Source of the DNA: Cryptomeria japonica
Taxonomy: Eukaryota; Streptophyta; Pinopsida; Cupressales; Cupressaceae
Direction: 5' to 3'
DNA length: 64,000 nt
NCBI RefSeq assembly: GCF_030272615.1
Contig: NC_081408.1
Location: forward strand, 306,593,950 to 306,657,949
Numbering within the stretch: the first letter of the stretch is position 1; each line of letters begins with the position of its first letter. The notes beneath the pieces were generated by a model, which saw only the letters and a list, made by a program, of their open reading frames with translations, had not been told where the DNA came from and searched no databases. The position numbers were made by a program, and so were the translations under genes. Of this stretch, positions 1 through 9,841 are shown one piece after another.

Positions 1-1060
1 TTGATTCATTATAGATTTCCCTAACTAGATCAAATTAGGGATACTCTTATGTCCCCTAAGTAAAATTACATAGGTAGCCTAAACCCCATTTCAAAGAAAC
101 ACTCTCATAGTTGGGATTTTTAGAAAATGATGGTTATTACTTAGTGTGTGCGAAACATTTCAAAATGAATGCCCAAAACCTTTTATTTGAAGATAATCTA
201 GATAATTAGTTCTAGTAATTATTGATTAAATCCATGAAATATCATAAAACTAATCTATAATAGGAATTACTAACTATTAAAATTAAACTTGCATGATCCT
301 TGATAGAAATTGTGCCATCTAGAGGGATTTCATAGAATATTTCCTTTATGTTTTTAATCTTGTAAAATTAATAATGGGGTTTGAATTGGAGTGAAGGAAG
401 TTTCGTAATTTAATCCTGTCATAGAAAAACCTCCCTCTAATGCACTTTAAATGTCACATATTATGTATAAAGAAGGGTCACTTTCCAGATAACTAGAGTT
501 TAGAGGTCCATAGTGTTAGAGGATGAGATAGTGCCTATATGATACAACCTTGTTGGTGGGATAAAATTATAAACATGATTTCATTGTAGGCATTAGAAGT
601 TTGTTGATTGTTTCATATATCTAGACTATACAACATTAAAATTGAACATTAGATTAGAATCTTATTGCATCTATAAGTTTATAACAACTCTTTAGTGATT
701 TCAAATATCAAAATCATCAAATTATATTTGAAATAACTAAGCAATATCTTCTTCTTTCATTTCAATTTACAATTTATACACTCTAATCTTAATCATTTGA
801 CTAATATAAGATTTAATCGATTAATTTATCATAATATTAAGTTAGTATTTAATTGTAAGATCGAAATGATTAATTTATAATACTATTATATCAATAAACT
901 AATCATAATTTATTTTATTTTCCTAAAATTGTATCCTAATTTAAAAATAAATTTAATATTATTTTTTATAATAATATTTAATATCCCAACCAAAAAAATG
1001 AGTTTAGAGCAAAACATTCAACATTACATCAAACTTATAAAAAAGAAAAGAAAGAAAAGA

Positions 1061-1138
1061 GAAAGCTCATATGAGAGAGACTACAAATTATTGAAAAATG
1101 AAAGCTCATATGAGAGAGACTACACATTATTGAAAAAT
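1061..1138. repeat. 39-bp tandem duplication
   Basis: Two adjacent 39-bp copies (1061-1099 and 1100-1138) beginning GAAAGCTCATATGAGAGAGA differ at one base. Each contains the palindrome AGCTCATATGAG. A short open frame crosses them, but the duplication is the only notable feature. Confidence 0.9.
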
Positions 1139-2160
1139 GAGAATACAAGTTGATAAATGGAGTGAACTATACAAAAGATATATTGTCAACCAAATTGCTA
1201 ATAGGTTCAACTCTTTTATGCCGCCAATTTCAAGATTGACTTACATGTACAGATAAAGGCAGCCGTAGATCAGCATTCATTTAAAGTTTCACCTTTTTAA
1301 AAGATCTTTTGACATACCTTGGGTGATCTCTCATGACAATGCTGGAATCCAATTTACCAACTGCTGACTCGCTCCTTAATCATTCGAGGATGGAAAAGTA
1401 CTAAGCTAAGAACTTTGTTATGATTTGCCGTATCTGAGTTGAGAGAAAAACTTATGGGGTAAGTGACAGCATATTATTTTTGTTTGCCATAACCTAAAAG
1501 AGTCACTCCTTAACATCAAATGAATAGAAGAGCAAGAAAGTTTAAGAAAGCACAGTATCTTTAAAAATTTCTGCAACAAAGTATAGTTGATAGCTGAAAG
1601 CATAATCTTAGCATAGATCAAAGAGAAGAATGAGGAGCGAGCCTTAGTAAAAGAAACATTCATCTTATAGAAGAGATAAAAGTACAATGGACACTGTTCA
1701 AAAGTAAGCAACCGACATATTGTTTGTTATTTGGGGTTCTGGAGAATATTGATTTAAATCTTAGAAGTGGTGTGGGCTTTTTTTTTTTTGAGAATATTGA
1801 TTTAAAGCTTCCTATGGACACCACTTCCAAGCTTTAATGTTATAGTGCATCTGGCAGTAATCTGTTTGATTTGAAAATTGGGGTCAATAATATCAATTTG
1901 GCTTAAACAGTGCATTTTAAGCTTTGATTTGTAAAGTAGTTCATCCGAAATCATATAAATAGATGGGTTCTATCAGAAAAATTAGTATAATTTCAAATGA
2001 AATACCCAAACAAATCAAAGCTTAGAATGCATCATTTAAGCCTAGCCGACAGCAACAACTGTCACCATAATCTAAGAACTAATAACTATAATTACAATCT
2101 TTAAATTGAACGTACCACTATCTCTTCCAATCTAGATCCTTGTCTATTCCACTTTTGTTG

Positions 2161-2240
2161 CATTAATCCTGCATTACAGCATCCATTTATAGTAATATAC
2201 TTCATTAATCCTGCATTACAGGATCAATTTATAATACGAA
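2161..2240. repeat. 42-bp direct repeat
   Basis: CATTAATCCTGCATTACAG occurs at 2161 and again at 2203, and similarity continues (ATCCATTTATA against ATCAATTTATA). This is a small tandem duplication with no coding significance that I can see. Confidence 0.8.
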
Positions 2241-3245
2241 TTGAAATGTAGTTCACTTAAAGAGCATGAAACCTGACTAGCCAAGAGAGTAACAGTAAAT
2301 CTAAAGTAGCCTGAATATGGCCGTATGTGACGGTGAGAATCCTCGTTGCTTTGGAAACCTGTTTCTACAAAGTGGAAAAAGGAAAACAGTGAGAAAATGT
2401 GCAAAATGGGACCAACTTCGCAAAAGGTAGTTTGACAATGCTTTTGTGAGAGTAATGCTGCAATGCAATTCAGCCGTTAATTATGCCATTGAGAAAAAAG
2501 TAGATGGAATAAAAATCCATCGAGGACCAACTTCAAATTTCACTTATAACTTAAAAGAAAGTTCTAATCGCATCATATCCATCGTACCGCTGAACTCATC
2601 AACTGTTGAGTTCCAGTTAAAACAAGCAATAGAAATGGTTTCCCTTTACCAGCTGCTGAATTGCAATCCAAATAAGCAATAGCAATTGTTACCCTGATTG
2701 GCAAGTAGGAAATGTAACCCTAATTTAGATTTGAACAATACAGTATACGTGCAAACTATTGGTGATAGATCATTGAATCGCTTTTAAGTGAAAGTTTAAA
2801 GTGTGCTGTTTATCATTTTTGTGTTGCAGAAAGATACTGGTGTATGAAAAAAAAGAGTTTTTCTCATCTATCCAGATATTTGGATCCAAATTTCTCAAAT
2901 AAACAGTCGATATATTGATCACAATGCACTGACTGTTTAGGGCAGCATACTCATATTCTAAAACCCAACTCCTATGTTGTCTTAACTGTACTATAATGGA
3001 TATCACAAAAACCAGTTTACTTTCCATACATGGTGGGAGAAGATGCATTCTGAATTCTAAGAACCTTGTAATTAGAAAAGAAAGAAAGATGATGAATTAA
3101 AATCAAGCATTTATCAAATTTAATGTTTCAGCATAGTAATAGAGTATAATCTACCAGCAAATTAAATGGCAATGTCTAGGAAAATATGTCTACACAACTG
3201 ATTCAACAACGGTTCTACTTATCACCCAAAATATGTACCTGATTG

Positions 3246-3358
3246 CTGTGATGATATACAAGTGATATTGGCGCGGCTCAATCAGAGATCACATTACAAT
3301 CGTTTTGTAATCATGTTTTCAGATTGAACCGTCCCAATATCCCTTTCACCAATCACCG
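3246..3358 (-). ncRNA. MIR171: MIR171 precursor hairpin
   Basis: On the minus strand the 3' arm (3264-3284) matches the plant miR171 sequence (family starting TGATTGAGCCGCGCCAAT) over all 21 nt. The 5' arm (3321-3341, starting GATATTGGGACGGTTCAATC) pairs with it, with one G:U pair, a 2-nt internal loop and one terminal mismatch. The stem continues above the duplex (ATTACAA and TTGTAAT around a 5-nt loop, 3294-3312) and partly below it. The mature RNA on the 3' arm is the usual arrangement for this family. miR171 guides cleavage of mRNAs for HAM/SCL6-type GRAS transcription factors, which control meristem maintenance and branching. A GRAS target-site fragment was considered, because the plus strand reads ILARLNQ here. 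The second complementary arm with a miRNA-star-like sequence argues for a MIR gene. Promoter and transcript ends are not visible. Confidence 0.88.
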
Positions 3359-3510
3359 TATGTAATAAAACCTTAGTTGATCTTCTTGCAGGCGACAATA
3401 TCTCCAATGTCATCTACTTGATCAGGCCATCCTTTAATACGAAAAAAACATTACCACCGCAACCCCAATATATTCAGTTTGAAGACCTAACTGGCACTCA
3501 AGCAGCCCAA

Positions 3511-3985
3511 ATTTTTATTTACAAGATTGCCCAAGTAAGCCAATCAATCAAAGGAGAAGGTTTACTAAAACTGAGGTCATACAAACTTAAATGACCTAAA
3601 ATTCTGTTTAGGACAATATGCAAGTGAATCCCATCAATCGAAGCAAGGAAGGAAATGGCTCTAAATTTCCTAGAAATGAAGTGATACAATAGACTTGAAT
3701 GACCTAAAATTCTATTTAAGACAATACCGAAGTGAATCCATTAATCCAAGCAATATAATACACACTTACATGACCTAAAATTCTATTTAGGACAATACCC
3801 AAGTGAATCCATCAATCAAAGGAAGGGAATGGTGATAGGCTTTCTAATACCCAAAATCTTATTTATAACAATACCCAAGTGATCTAATCCATCAATCAAG
3901 GAAGGCGGCTAAATCACACTTATAGAACCCAAATTTCTGTTTACACATTGCCCAATTGAATCAATCAATCAAAGAGGGCGGCAAG
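3511..3985. repeat. Degenerate tandem array, about 72-108 bp period
   Basis: Six imperfect copies start near 3511, 3601, 3709, 3780, 3855 and 3931. Each follows the pattern ATTCTATTTAGGACAATACC, then CAAGTGAATCC, then ATCAATCAAAGGAAGG. Spacing is uneven, so the array has been reshaped by indels. It lies on the presumed 5' side of the minus-strand MIR171 hairpin and could form part of its primary transcript. Confidence 0.75.
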
Positions 3986-5133
3986 AAGTGATTATACATT
4001 TACAAGAAATGAAATGATCCGAGCTGCTCCACTCTCAAAATAACGAACTTTAACATCTGGATTTGGGAAACCACAAGAGATGAAGAGAAGGACGAAGCAT
4101 AACGACATTTTAAAGCGGAGATTGGGGAATCAAAATGATGTTGGAGGAGGTGGTCGATATGATGAGGAGGGTCGATAGATTATAATGAATGATGTAATTA
4201 AGAGAGATTGTTTATTGTATACGCATGGAAAGGAGGCCTTGGGATCCTGCTTTGAATTGCTTGAAAAGGATGAAAAATATGTCCTTTCTGGTGAAAGAGG
4301 AGGAAAAAATTAATGGGTGTGAGAGTAACTGTCTCATTTGTCTTGTCGGAGAGCTTCATCATTCTACCAACCCCACGCGTGAACATTTCCATTCTCACTT
4401 AATCTCCTTATTAAAAAGGTGGCCGACCGTCTTCCACGCCAACACCCAATTCCATTTCACCCTGAAAGCCCACCACTTCTGATAGTCTCTCACTTTTTTT
4501 TGTCATTGTTTCTCACTTTTTTTCTCATTCTTTCTCACTTTTTTCTCTCAGAGATGCATGCCAAAGCTATGGAACTTTTAGAAAACAGTGTATCATAACT
4601 GTTTGCCCCCTCCTTCCAAATATGTTTCCATTTCAGTGCTTTGGAAGCCCCAATCCATTCTGTAATCTAATTCAAGTGGGTCCCTAATTATCTCTCCCTT
4701 TTTATGCTTTTCATGCTCTTTCCATCAGCTTATAAAATACAAAACTTCAGAGGGATTCTTTATAAAGTATGGTAGAAGTAGAAAAGCATGCTGTTGTCTT
4801 GCCCGAGCCAGATTCCAAACAGTGACTGACTTGGGTAATTATTAAAAGAAGAAAGACAAGTAAAAGAAATCTTAAGCAATGTTTAACACTTTTCAGAGCT
4901 GCCTTGGTGATGCACAAGATCCCAAGACGTTAAAGCTCTCTTTATATCCATTCTGCACTTTAAGACTTATTGCAAACTGCCATGGAAAAGGTTTTCTATT
5001 TAACGACAAACTTTTGAGCTTTTTATCCTCTTTTTACATCAACAATTTGAATGTTGTCATGTATTCATGCACAGCATGCTTTTACTTTAAGCTTTCTTAA
5101 TTTACTAGATAATTTATAAATTTCATTAGGTAT
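3986..5133. other. No gene recognised; includes a pyrimidine-rich minisatellite
   Basis: Two overlapping short frames around 4200-4480 have no recognisable domain and oppose each other. At about 4486-4552 the plus strand carries three copies of a TTTCTCACTTTTTT-type unit ending in CTCTCAGAGA. A TATA-like string (TTATAAAATAC) lies at 4731. Nothing else can be called; the region may hold the promoter of the minus-strand MIR171 transcript. Confidence 0.35.
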
Positions 5134-5319
5134 GAAAATTTATTTTTAGTAGATAAGAACTATGAATTGAAAGAAGGTTTTGAATGTTTTTATTAAATAT
5201 CAGAATGTTAATGAATGAAAAAAAATAAAAATTAGTATGTTGTTTTTAGTTGAAACAAAATTTAATAAAATTTTTAAATAATTTATATTTAGTAATAAAG
5301 AAAGAAATTTAAAATTATT
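5134..5319 (-). repeat. AT-rich repeat and retroposon 3'-tail remnant
   Basis: The minus strand at about 5134-5205 reads like a retroposon tail (CTTCTTTCAATTCATAG then CTTATCTACTAAAAATA). It resembles the end of the decayed element at 27.6 kb. The rest is AT-rich and resembles the ~106-bp array that resumes at 7048, so the LINE at 5320-7047 probably landed inside that array. Confidence 0.5.
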
Positions 5320-5578
5320 TAATTTTTTTTTAATCGGTAATAGTATATATTTGTATTAATATTTTAGAAAAGATTACATATAGCAAATATCAAAATTGGG
5401 ATTTAACCCCAATAACTATCCATGAGATTCGAAAAACTATCTACCTCCTATCTAGACTCTAGAAACTACTATTCCATCCCAAAAATAGCATGGAGTCACC
5501 CCACCGCTATGCCTAAAATATTAACATTTAGCATTAAACTTTACAAAAACACAAACAAACATTCAAAACATTAAAGTT

Positions 5579-6013
5579 TCATTTTTTTTCTTGCCTTGAC
5601 CGTTGATCCAATAGTCCTCGTGGGTATATTTCGTCTTCTTGGCCTTGTCCTTCTTCTTCGCTTCCCTTGCTTCCCGCAGCTCCCCCTCTTTCTCCTAAAA
5701 GTAATCTCTTAAATTGTCCCAGCCCAAACAAGCTTCCTTGATCCTTGCCTCGGTCTGCTCCATCTTGCCACAACACGAATGACCTGAACTCCACGTCACT
5801 CTTATCCGACATTATCCCCTCTCCAAAAGGGCATTGTAAACCACAACCCACAACTACTCTTGCCATCAAAGAGGTTAATCCACATAGAGAATGATCTGGG
5901 ACACAAGCCTTGGCTACCCAGAACACCTCCTCCTTCATTCCAAACATCAAGCCCCATGCCACCATCATTGAGATGATGTCTGCATTGGTGCGATACTGAA
6001 ATTTAGAGACCAA
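5579..6013 (-). pseudogene. Unidentified ORF in the 3' part of the truncated LINE
   Basis: This 144-codon open frame lies downstream of the RNase H region on the same strand, inside the LINE boundaries. Its N-terminal half has mixed hydrophobic composition (MMVAWGLMFGMKEEVFW) and its C-terminal half is rich in G, E, K and R. I recognise no domain. It is more likely a surviving segment of the LINE ORF2 C-terminal extension or 3' UTR than an independent gene. No signal peptide or membrane segment is obvious. Confidence 0.35.
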
Positions 6014-6540
6014 ATATTCTTCACCTAGCAGAGTTTCAATAATCTGTAGAAAAAAATCATCATTAAACTTGAATATTCCTCCAAGTCACTTCTTAGAGAC
6101 CTTCCTAAAAAATGCCAACTGCTATTTTATTGAGTGAAGCGAGAAGTTCACTTATGTGAATCTCTCCTATAATTATATTTTCTTATGTCACTCTCAAGAT
6201 TGTTCTTCTCCAAAATTTGTTAATGAATGTCAGTTCGCCCTCCTACTTGATTTAAAAGCCATGTCTTTCATCATCCCATCAAGGGTTACTAATTATTGTG
6301 TCCTCATTTCAAGGACATCCTCCTTCGGCCTTCTCAAAATCATGAATGTATTTCTTGTGTCACCTGCCCCTCATCCCATGTCCAAGTGCCACGTCAATGA
6401 AAATGTAGAAGTTGGTAGCATACCAAAGCCTTGCGCATTAAACATGCATATAAAAAATAGCTCAACATCATTCCAAAGGAAATTCAAAAACATGTCATCT
6501 CACGTGCCATCATATTAAAAATGGCCTTCAACATCAAACG

Positions 6541-7030
6541 GTACCATCCACGTGTGCCCCTCCTCCCTCCCACCACTTCACAGCATGGATATCCAACTCA
6601 TAGCCCACGTTGGACAACACATCAGCCTCTGAGTTTCCCTCTCTACGCACATGTGAAATTTTAAGTCTAAAAAAATTAATTTTTTCACCAATGATGTGGA
6701 TGATTTTATTAATTTTCCAACATTGTGAGGCTCCTTTCGCAATAGCATCAATGGCAATTTTTGAGTCTCCTTCCTTGTCACCGAAAGTTTAATTGCTAGA
6801 GAAATATCCAATAAGATCACTCTTGCCTCTGCGTCTTTGGTTTTTCCATCTAGAAGTCGTTGTGCTCCCCTAGCCAAAACCATACCTTCATCATTCCTCG
6901 TGATACAGCCTACTCCTGAAACCCTTGGGTTCCCTCTTAAAGCCCCATCAAAGTTAATCTTTATCCACCCCTTCTCTGGTTTACTCCACACTTCCCTTTG
7001 CTTCGGGTCAACTATAGGATTTATCCTACC
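6541..7030 (-). pseudogene. LINE ORF2 fragment: RNase H (RVT_3-type), frameshifted
   Basis: The N-terminal part (WIKINFDGALRGNP, with GVGCITRNDEG) carries the first catalytic-Asp strand of plant LINE RNase H domains. The C-terminal part (REGNSEADVLSN, with the last Asp) lies in another frame near 6600-6660, so at least one frameshift separates them, around the DAEAR segment. Known role of the domain: degradation of the RNA strand of the RNA:DNA hybrid during target-primed reverse transcription. The start is the truncation point of the element, not a genuine initiation codon. Confidence 0.8.
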
Positions 7031-7047
7031 AAGCCCATTATCAGGCC

Positions 7048-7640
7048 TTAAAATTATTCAAATTTAATAATGAAGAAATAATCTTTTTTTCTAGCTTATT
7101 TTATAATTAATTTGTTTAAATTCAAATAAAAAGTATCAAGGAAACATAATTATTTGAATTTAGTAATGAAAATGTAATATTTTCTTTTGATGTTATTTAT
7201 AATTAATTTTTTTTGTATTAAGTATCATAGAATCACAAAGCTCATTTTTTTTCCATTTGAGCATCCACATTACAAACTTATTACAAATACTAGCTCCTTT
7301 CGAGCACCAAACTAGAAACAACAATTGGAAGACCAAGGGTCACAACTTAGAAATCCACTTTAAACAATATGACAAATACAACCAATGGAAGACCAAGAGT
7401 CACAACTTAGAATTCCACAAATGTGTCCCTCATGGGAGTTGAACTTGGGTCTCCACATTGAGACTCAATGCTTTAACCAACTAAGCTCAACCCCTTGGAC
7501 ATAATTAATTTTCTTAAACTTCAAATAAAAAATTTTAAATTACATGTGATAGCTTCACTATTTAAATTATTACTAAAGAAGCAATCTTTTATTTTGATAT
7601 TCTTTATAGTTAATTTTCAGTTCTCTAATAGAATTATAGC
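7048..7640. repeat. AT-rich array, about 106-bp period, split by a SINE
   Basis: Units contain TTTAAATTCAAATAAA, then AATTTAGTAATGAAA, then TTTTGATGTTATTTATAATTAATTTT. The same order and wording recur at 27040-27470. The array is interrupted by the SINE at 7211-7500 and bordered by the truncated LINE on the left. No coding content. Confidence 0.65.
7211..7500 (-). mobile_element. tRNA-derived SINE with 12-bp TSD
   Basis: The minus strand begins GTCCAAGGGGTTGAGCTTAG, a tRNA-like head with an A-box-like segment (GAGCTTAGTTGG) and, about 45 bp on, a B-box-like segment (AAGTTCAACTCCC). These are the internal RNA polymerase III promoter boxes. The ~215-bp body contains an internal duplication (GGAAGACCAAGRGTCACAACTTAGAA on the plus strand at 7327 and 7389). 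ATAATTAATTTT flanks it exactly at 7199-7210 and 7501-7512. It encodes no protein and would have depended on LINE machinery. Confidence 0.82.
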
Positions 7641-7812
7641 AATCATGTTGCTTTAAGTCGTTATTAAAAATCATATTTTTAACTAATCACATATGAAGAT
7701 TCTTTTTCATTTTTTTTTTACTTCAACAAAATTGGCGATATGACAAAGAATACGAAAAAGTAGATTATGAACTATATAAAAAAAAATTATAACATTGAAA
7801 ATTGTAACTTTT
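7641..7812. other. AT-rich flank ending in the left TSD of the long LINE
   Basis: No gene is seen. The last 15 bases (7798-7812, AAAATTGTAACTTTT) are repeated exactly at 18682-18696 and mark the insertion site of the LINE between them. Confidence 0.7.
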
Positions 7813-7828
7813 TTCAATAATTCTTAGT

Positions 7829-9841
7829 GTGGCAAAAATTCCTCTATGTGCAAAAAAGCGATGCAATGCATCGACATCCTTTTTTGAGCGTTCTTATCCA
7901 CCGCAGGGAAATTTCAGAGGCTCTGCAAATTGTTTTGTTGTTTTGGCTAATAACTCTGGGACTGAGGATCTTGGAAGGGTCATATCATGGACCCGCAATC
8001 AAGAGGCCTTCTTTGCAAAAACAAAATACTCTTTGGTTAATGTGGTTAGGGCTCCCCCCCCTCTTTACAAGGGCTGGGATTGGGATTGGCATTTGGTGAG
8101 CCGCAGAAATAATAGGGCTTTAGGGCAACCAAATGGCCCCAAATGGAATTCCAATCATTATCGGGAGGAGGGTTTTGTAAAACCTAACCAATCAAAGAGT
8201 TCCTCTGCTTGCCATATTTTTCCTTTACGAAAATCTTTGTGTAAATTTTCAGAGGATATGGAAACCCCTGGATGTCACAATTCTAAGGAAGTTGAGCACC
8301 CATTGTCAGATCTACCTTCAAATTCCCCAGCTTCTCCTAACGGGTTGGTCATTGAAATTGATAATCATACCCAGGCTAGGTATCAAATGCATTGCAGCGA
8401 CAGAATGATCTTTGCTTGATGGAAAGGTTGGGGGATCCTGTCTGAACAAATTGCTAATGAGGTGTCATCTTCCTTCAATAACCAGGTAAAAATTGACATC
8501 CTTCCTGATAATGTCTTAGCTATTGAATGTGGTAATCAAAGTTTGAGAAATTCATTGTTAAACGGGGATATATTATTTAAGGGTCTAGGGTTTGATTGCT
8601 AGGAATACCAACCTCTCTTTCCCTCATCTCAATTCAATTCCTGCATGGTTAATAGAGCAATTTCACTGGATAAATTTCTTGTAGAATTGCAAAATAATGA
8701 CTTTTTAAGAATAATAGGCAACAAAATAGGTAAATTTGTAGAAGTCAAAAAATCAGCCCTAAGCTTCTTTAACCAGCTCCTAATTGTTGAAATGAATATT
8801 AACATTAAATCTTTAGAGCCTATAACTTTGAAATGTGATAAATCTTGTTTAACCCTAGAATTACCCTTTTATAATGGTTCTTTTGAAGATTCTATGCCAT
8901 GGAAGATCCCCTTCGAGAAACCTTTCCCTAAATCATTGCTCATGTCTAATGGCACACCATTCAGTTTCGTGGAAGGAGGGGGTTTCACCCTAGAGGGCTA
9001 TAAGATTGATAATAACCCTAATCTTACCTCAGACCTATGCCCTCATAGCTCCCCTGTTAAGCCCTCTCGCTCCCCTCTTCCTCCACTGATAACTATAAAT
9101 TCACCTATAGATGACTCTCTTCTCAGGGATCGAGATCTGGAAGATGGTGAAATCAATGAGGTTATCCCTTAGAAAGAGCAGCTCAGTCTGACAAATATGT
9201 CATCATCTAGCTCTCTCATTCCACCAAAAAAGATGAATCCCTTGGGGTCTCCCCCTTTAATTGAACTAATTACCTCTGAGCAATTAGCAATGATGGATAG
9301 GCTTTCCCCAGATCTAGGATTGGCATCCTTGCAGGATCATCCAATCACTCTAGCCTCAAGATTGGAGGGCTTTGAGGAGGCAAAGGCTCGCTCTCCACCT
9401 TTCAAAGCTATTTCTGATACAATTTTAGAATCTGAGAGTGATCATGTGGCTAGGGAAGTTAACATCATTGCCAATTTTGTAGGGGAAGAAGTAGTAAACG
9501 ACCTCATGGATCAATTGGTTGCTGAAATTTGTGATGATGAGGAGTTGGAAAGACAAAGGTATTTCTTAGTCAAAAATCTAGTGGATGTTTCTAGAGTCAA
9601 CTTAGAAACAGATGATCTATTTATAGCATTAGATAACTTAGAAAACGATAACCCAAATACTCTAGGCATTCTTAGCTCTGACAGAAGCAAAGACTCTCCT
9701 AACTATGCTAAACACAGTAAGAGAAGAGGTAGGAGATCCCTTGCTAAACTAAGATCAAAGGATGGAGATGCCAAGGGTTGGGCTAAAATATCTACTCTTT
9801 TTAATGCAGGGGAGGGGAAGTTCCTCCCCAGAGAGCCATGA
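7829..9841 (+). pseudogene. LINE ORF1 (DUF4283-like nucleic-acid-binding protein)
   Basis: One frame runs the whole length, broken only by TGA (8417-8419), TAG (near 8600) and TAG (9170-9172); three internal stops in about 670 codons. The middle segment (FLRIIGNKIGKFVEV, then LIVEMNINIKSLEPI) resembles the DUF4283-like core of plant LINE ORF1 proteins. An acidic segment follows, and the C-terminus is basic (SKRRGRRSLAKLRS). I see no CCHC zinc knuckle. Known role: binding and packaging LINE RNA. The ORF1 stop overlaps the ORF2 start (ATGA, 9838-9841). The start is uncertain because a second long frame overlaps 7827-8099. Confidence 0.75.

Larger units (their letters stand above)
1..3245. other. 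AT-rich region, no gene recognised
   Basis: Only short frames with no recognisable domain occur here on either strand. The base composition is AT-rich and I see no retrotransposon domain, LTR terminus or poly-A tail. Two small local duplications are listed separately. The stretch just below 3246 would be downstream of the minus-strand MIR171 hairpin and may include the 3' part of its primary transcript, but no boundary can be placed from sequence. Confidence 0.5.
5320..7047 (-). mobile_element. 5'-truncated LINE (L1-type), minus strand
   Basis: The minus strand runs from a truncated ORF2 (RNase H onward) through a non-coding 3' region to an A-run (CCGATTAAAAAAAAATT, 5320-5333). The flanks share the 11-bp string TTAAAATTATT at 5309-5319 and 7048-7058, followed by similar bases, as expected of a target-site duplication next to the A-tail. 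Endonuclease and RT domains are missing, so the copy is 5'-truncated and could not move itself. The target was an AT-rich tandem array. Confidence 0.75.

Noticed and set aside
2446-2682. 78-codon plus-strand frame in unique-looking DNA
   Set aside because: No recognisable domain, no homologous neighbour and no splice or promoter context; length is within chance for AT-rich sequence.
3264-3284. miR171 target site in a GRAS gene fragment (plus strand reads ILARLNQ)
   Set aside because: No other GRAS coding similarity nearby, and a second complementary arm 37 bases away makes a proper miRNA hairpin.
4198-4482. Two opposing frames of 66 and 85 codons near 4.2-4.5 kb
   Set aside because: They overlap on opposite strands, lack domains, and the region is better seen as possible promoter or leader sequence of the minus-strand MIR171 transcript.
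7430-7500. Functional tRNA gene on the minus strand
   Set aside because: The head has A- and B-box-like motifs but no proper acceptor stem pairing or mature 3' end, and it continues into a SINE body with flanking duplication.
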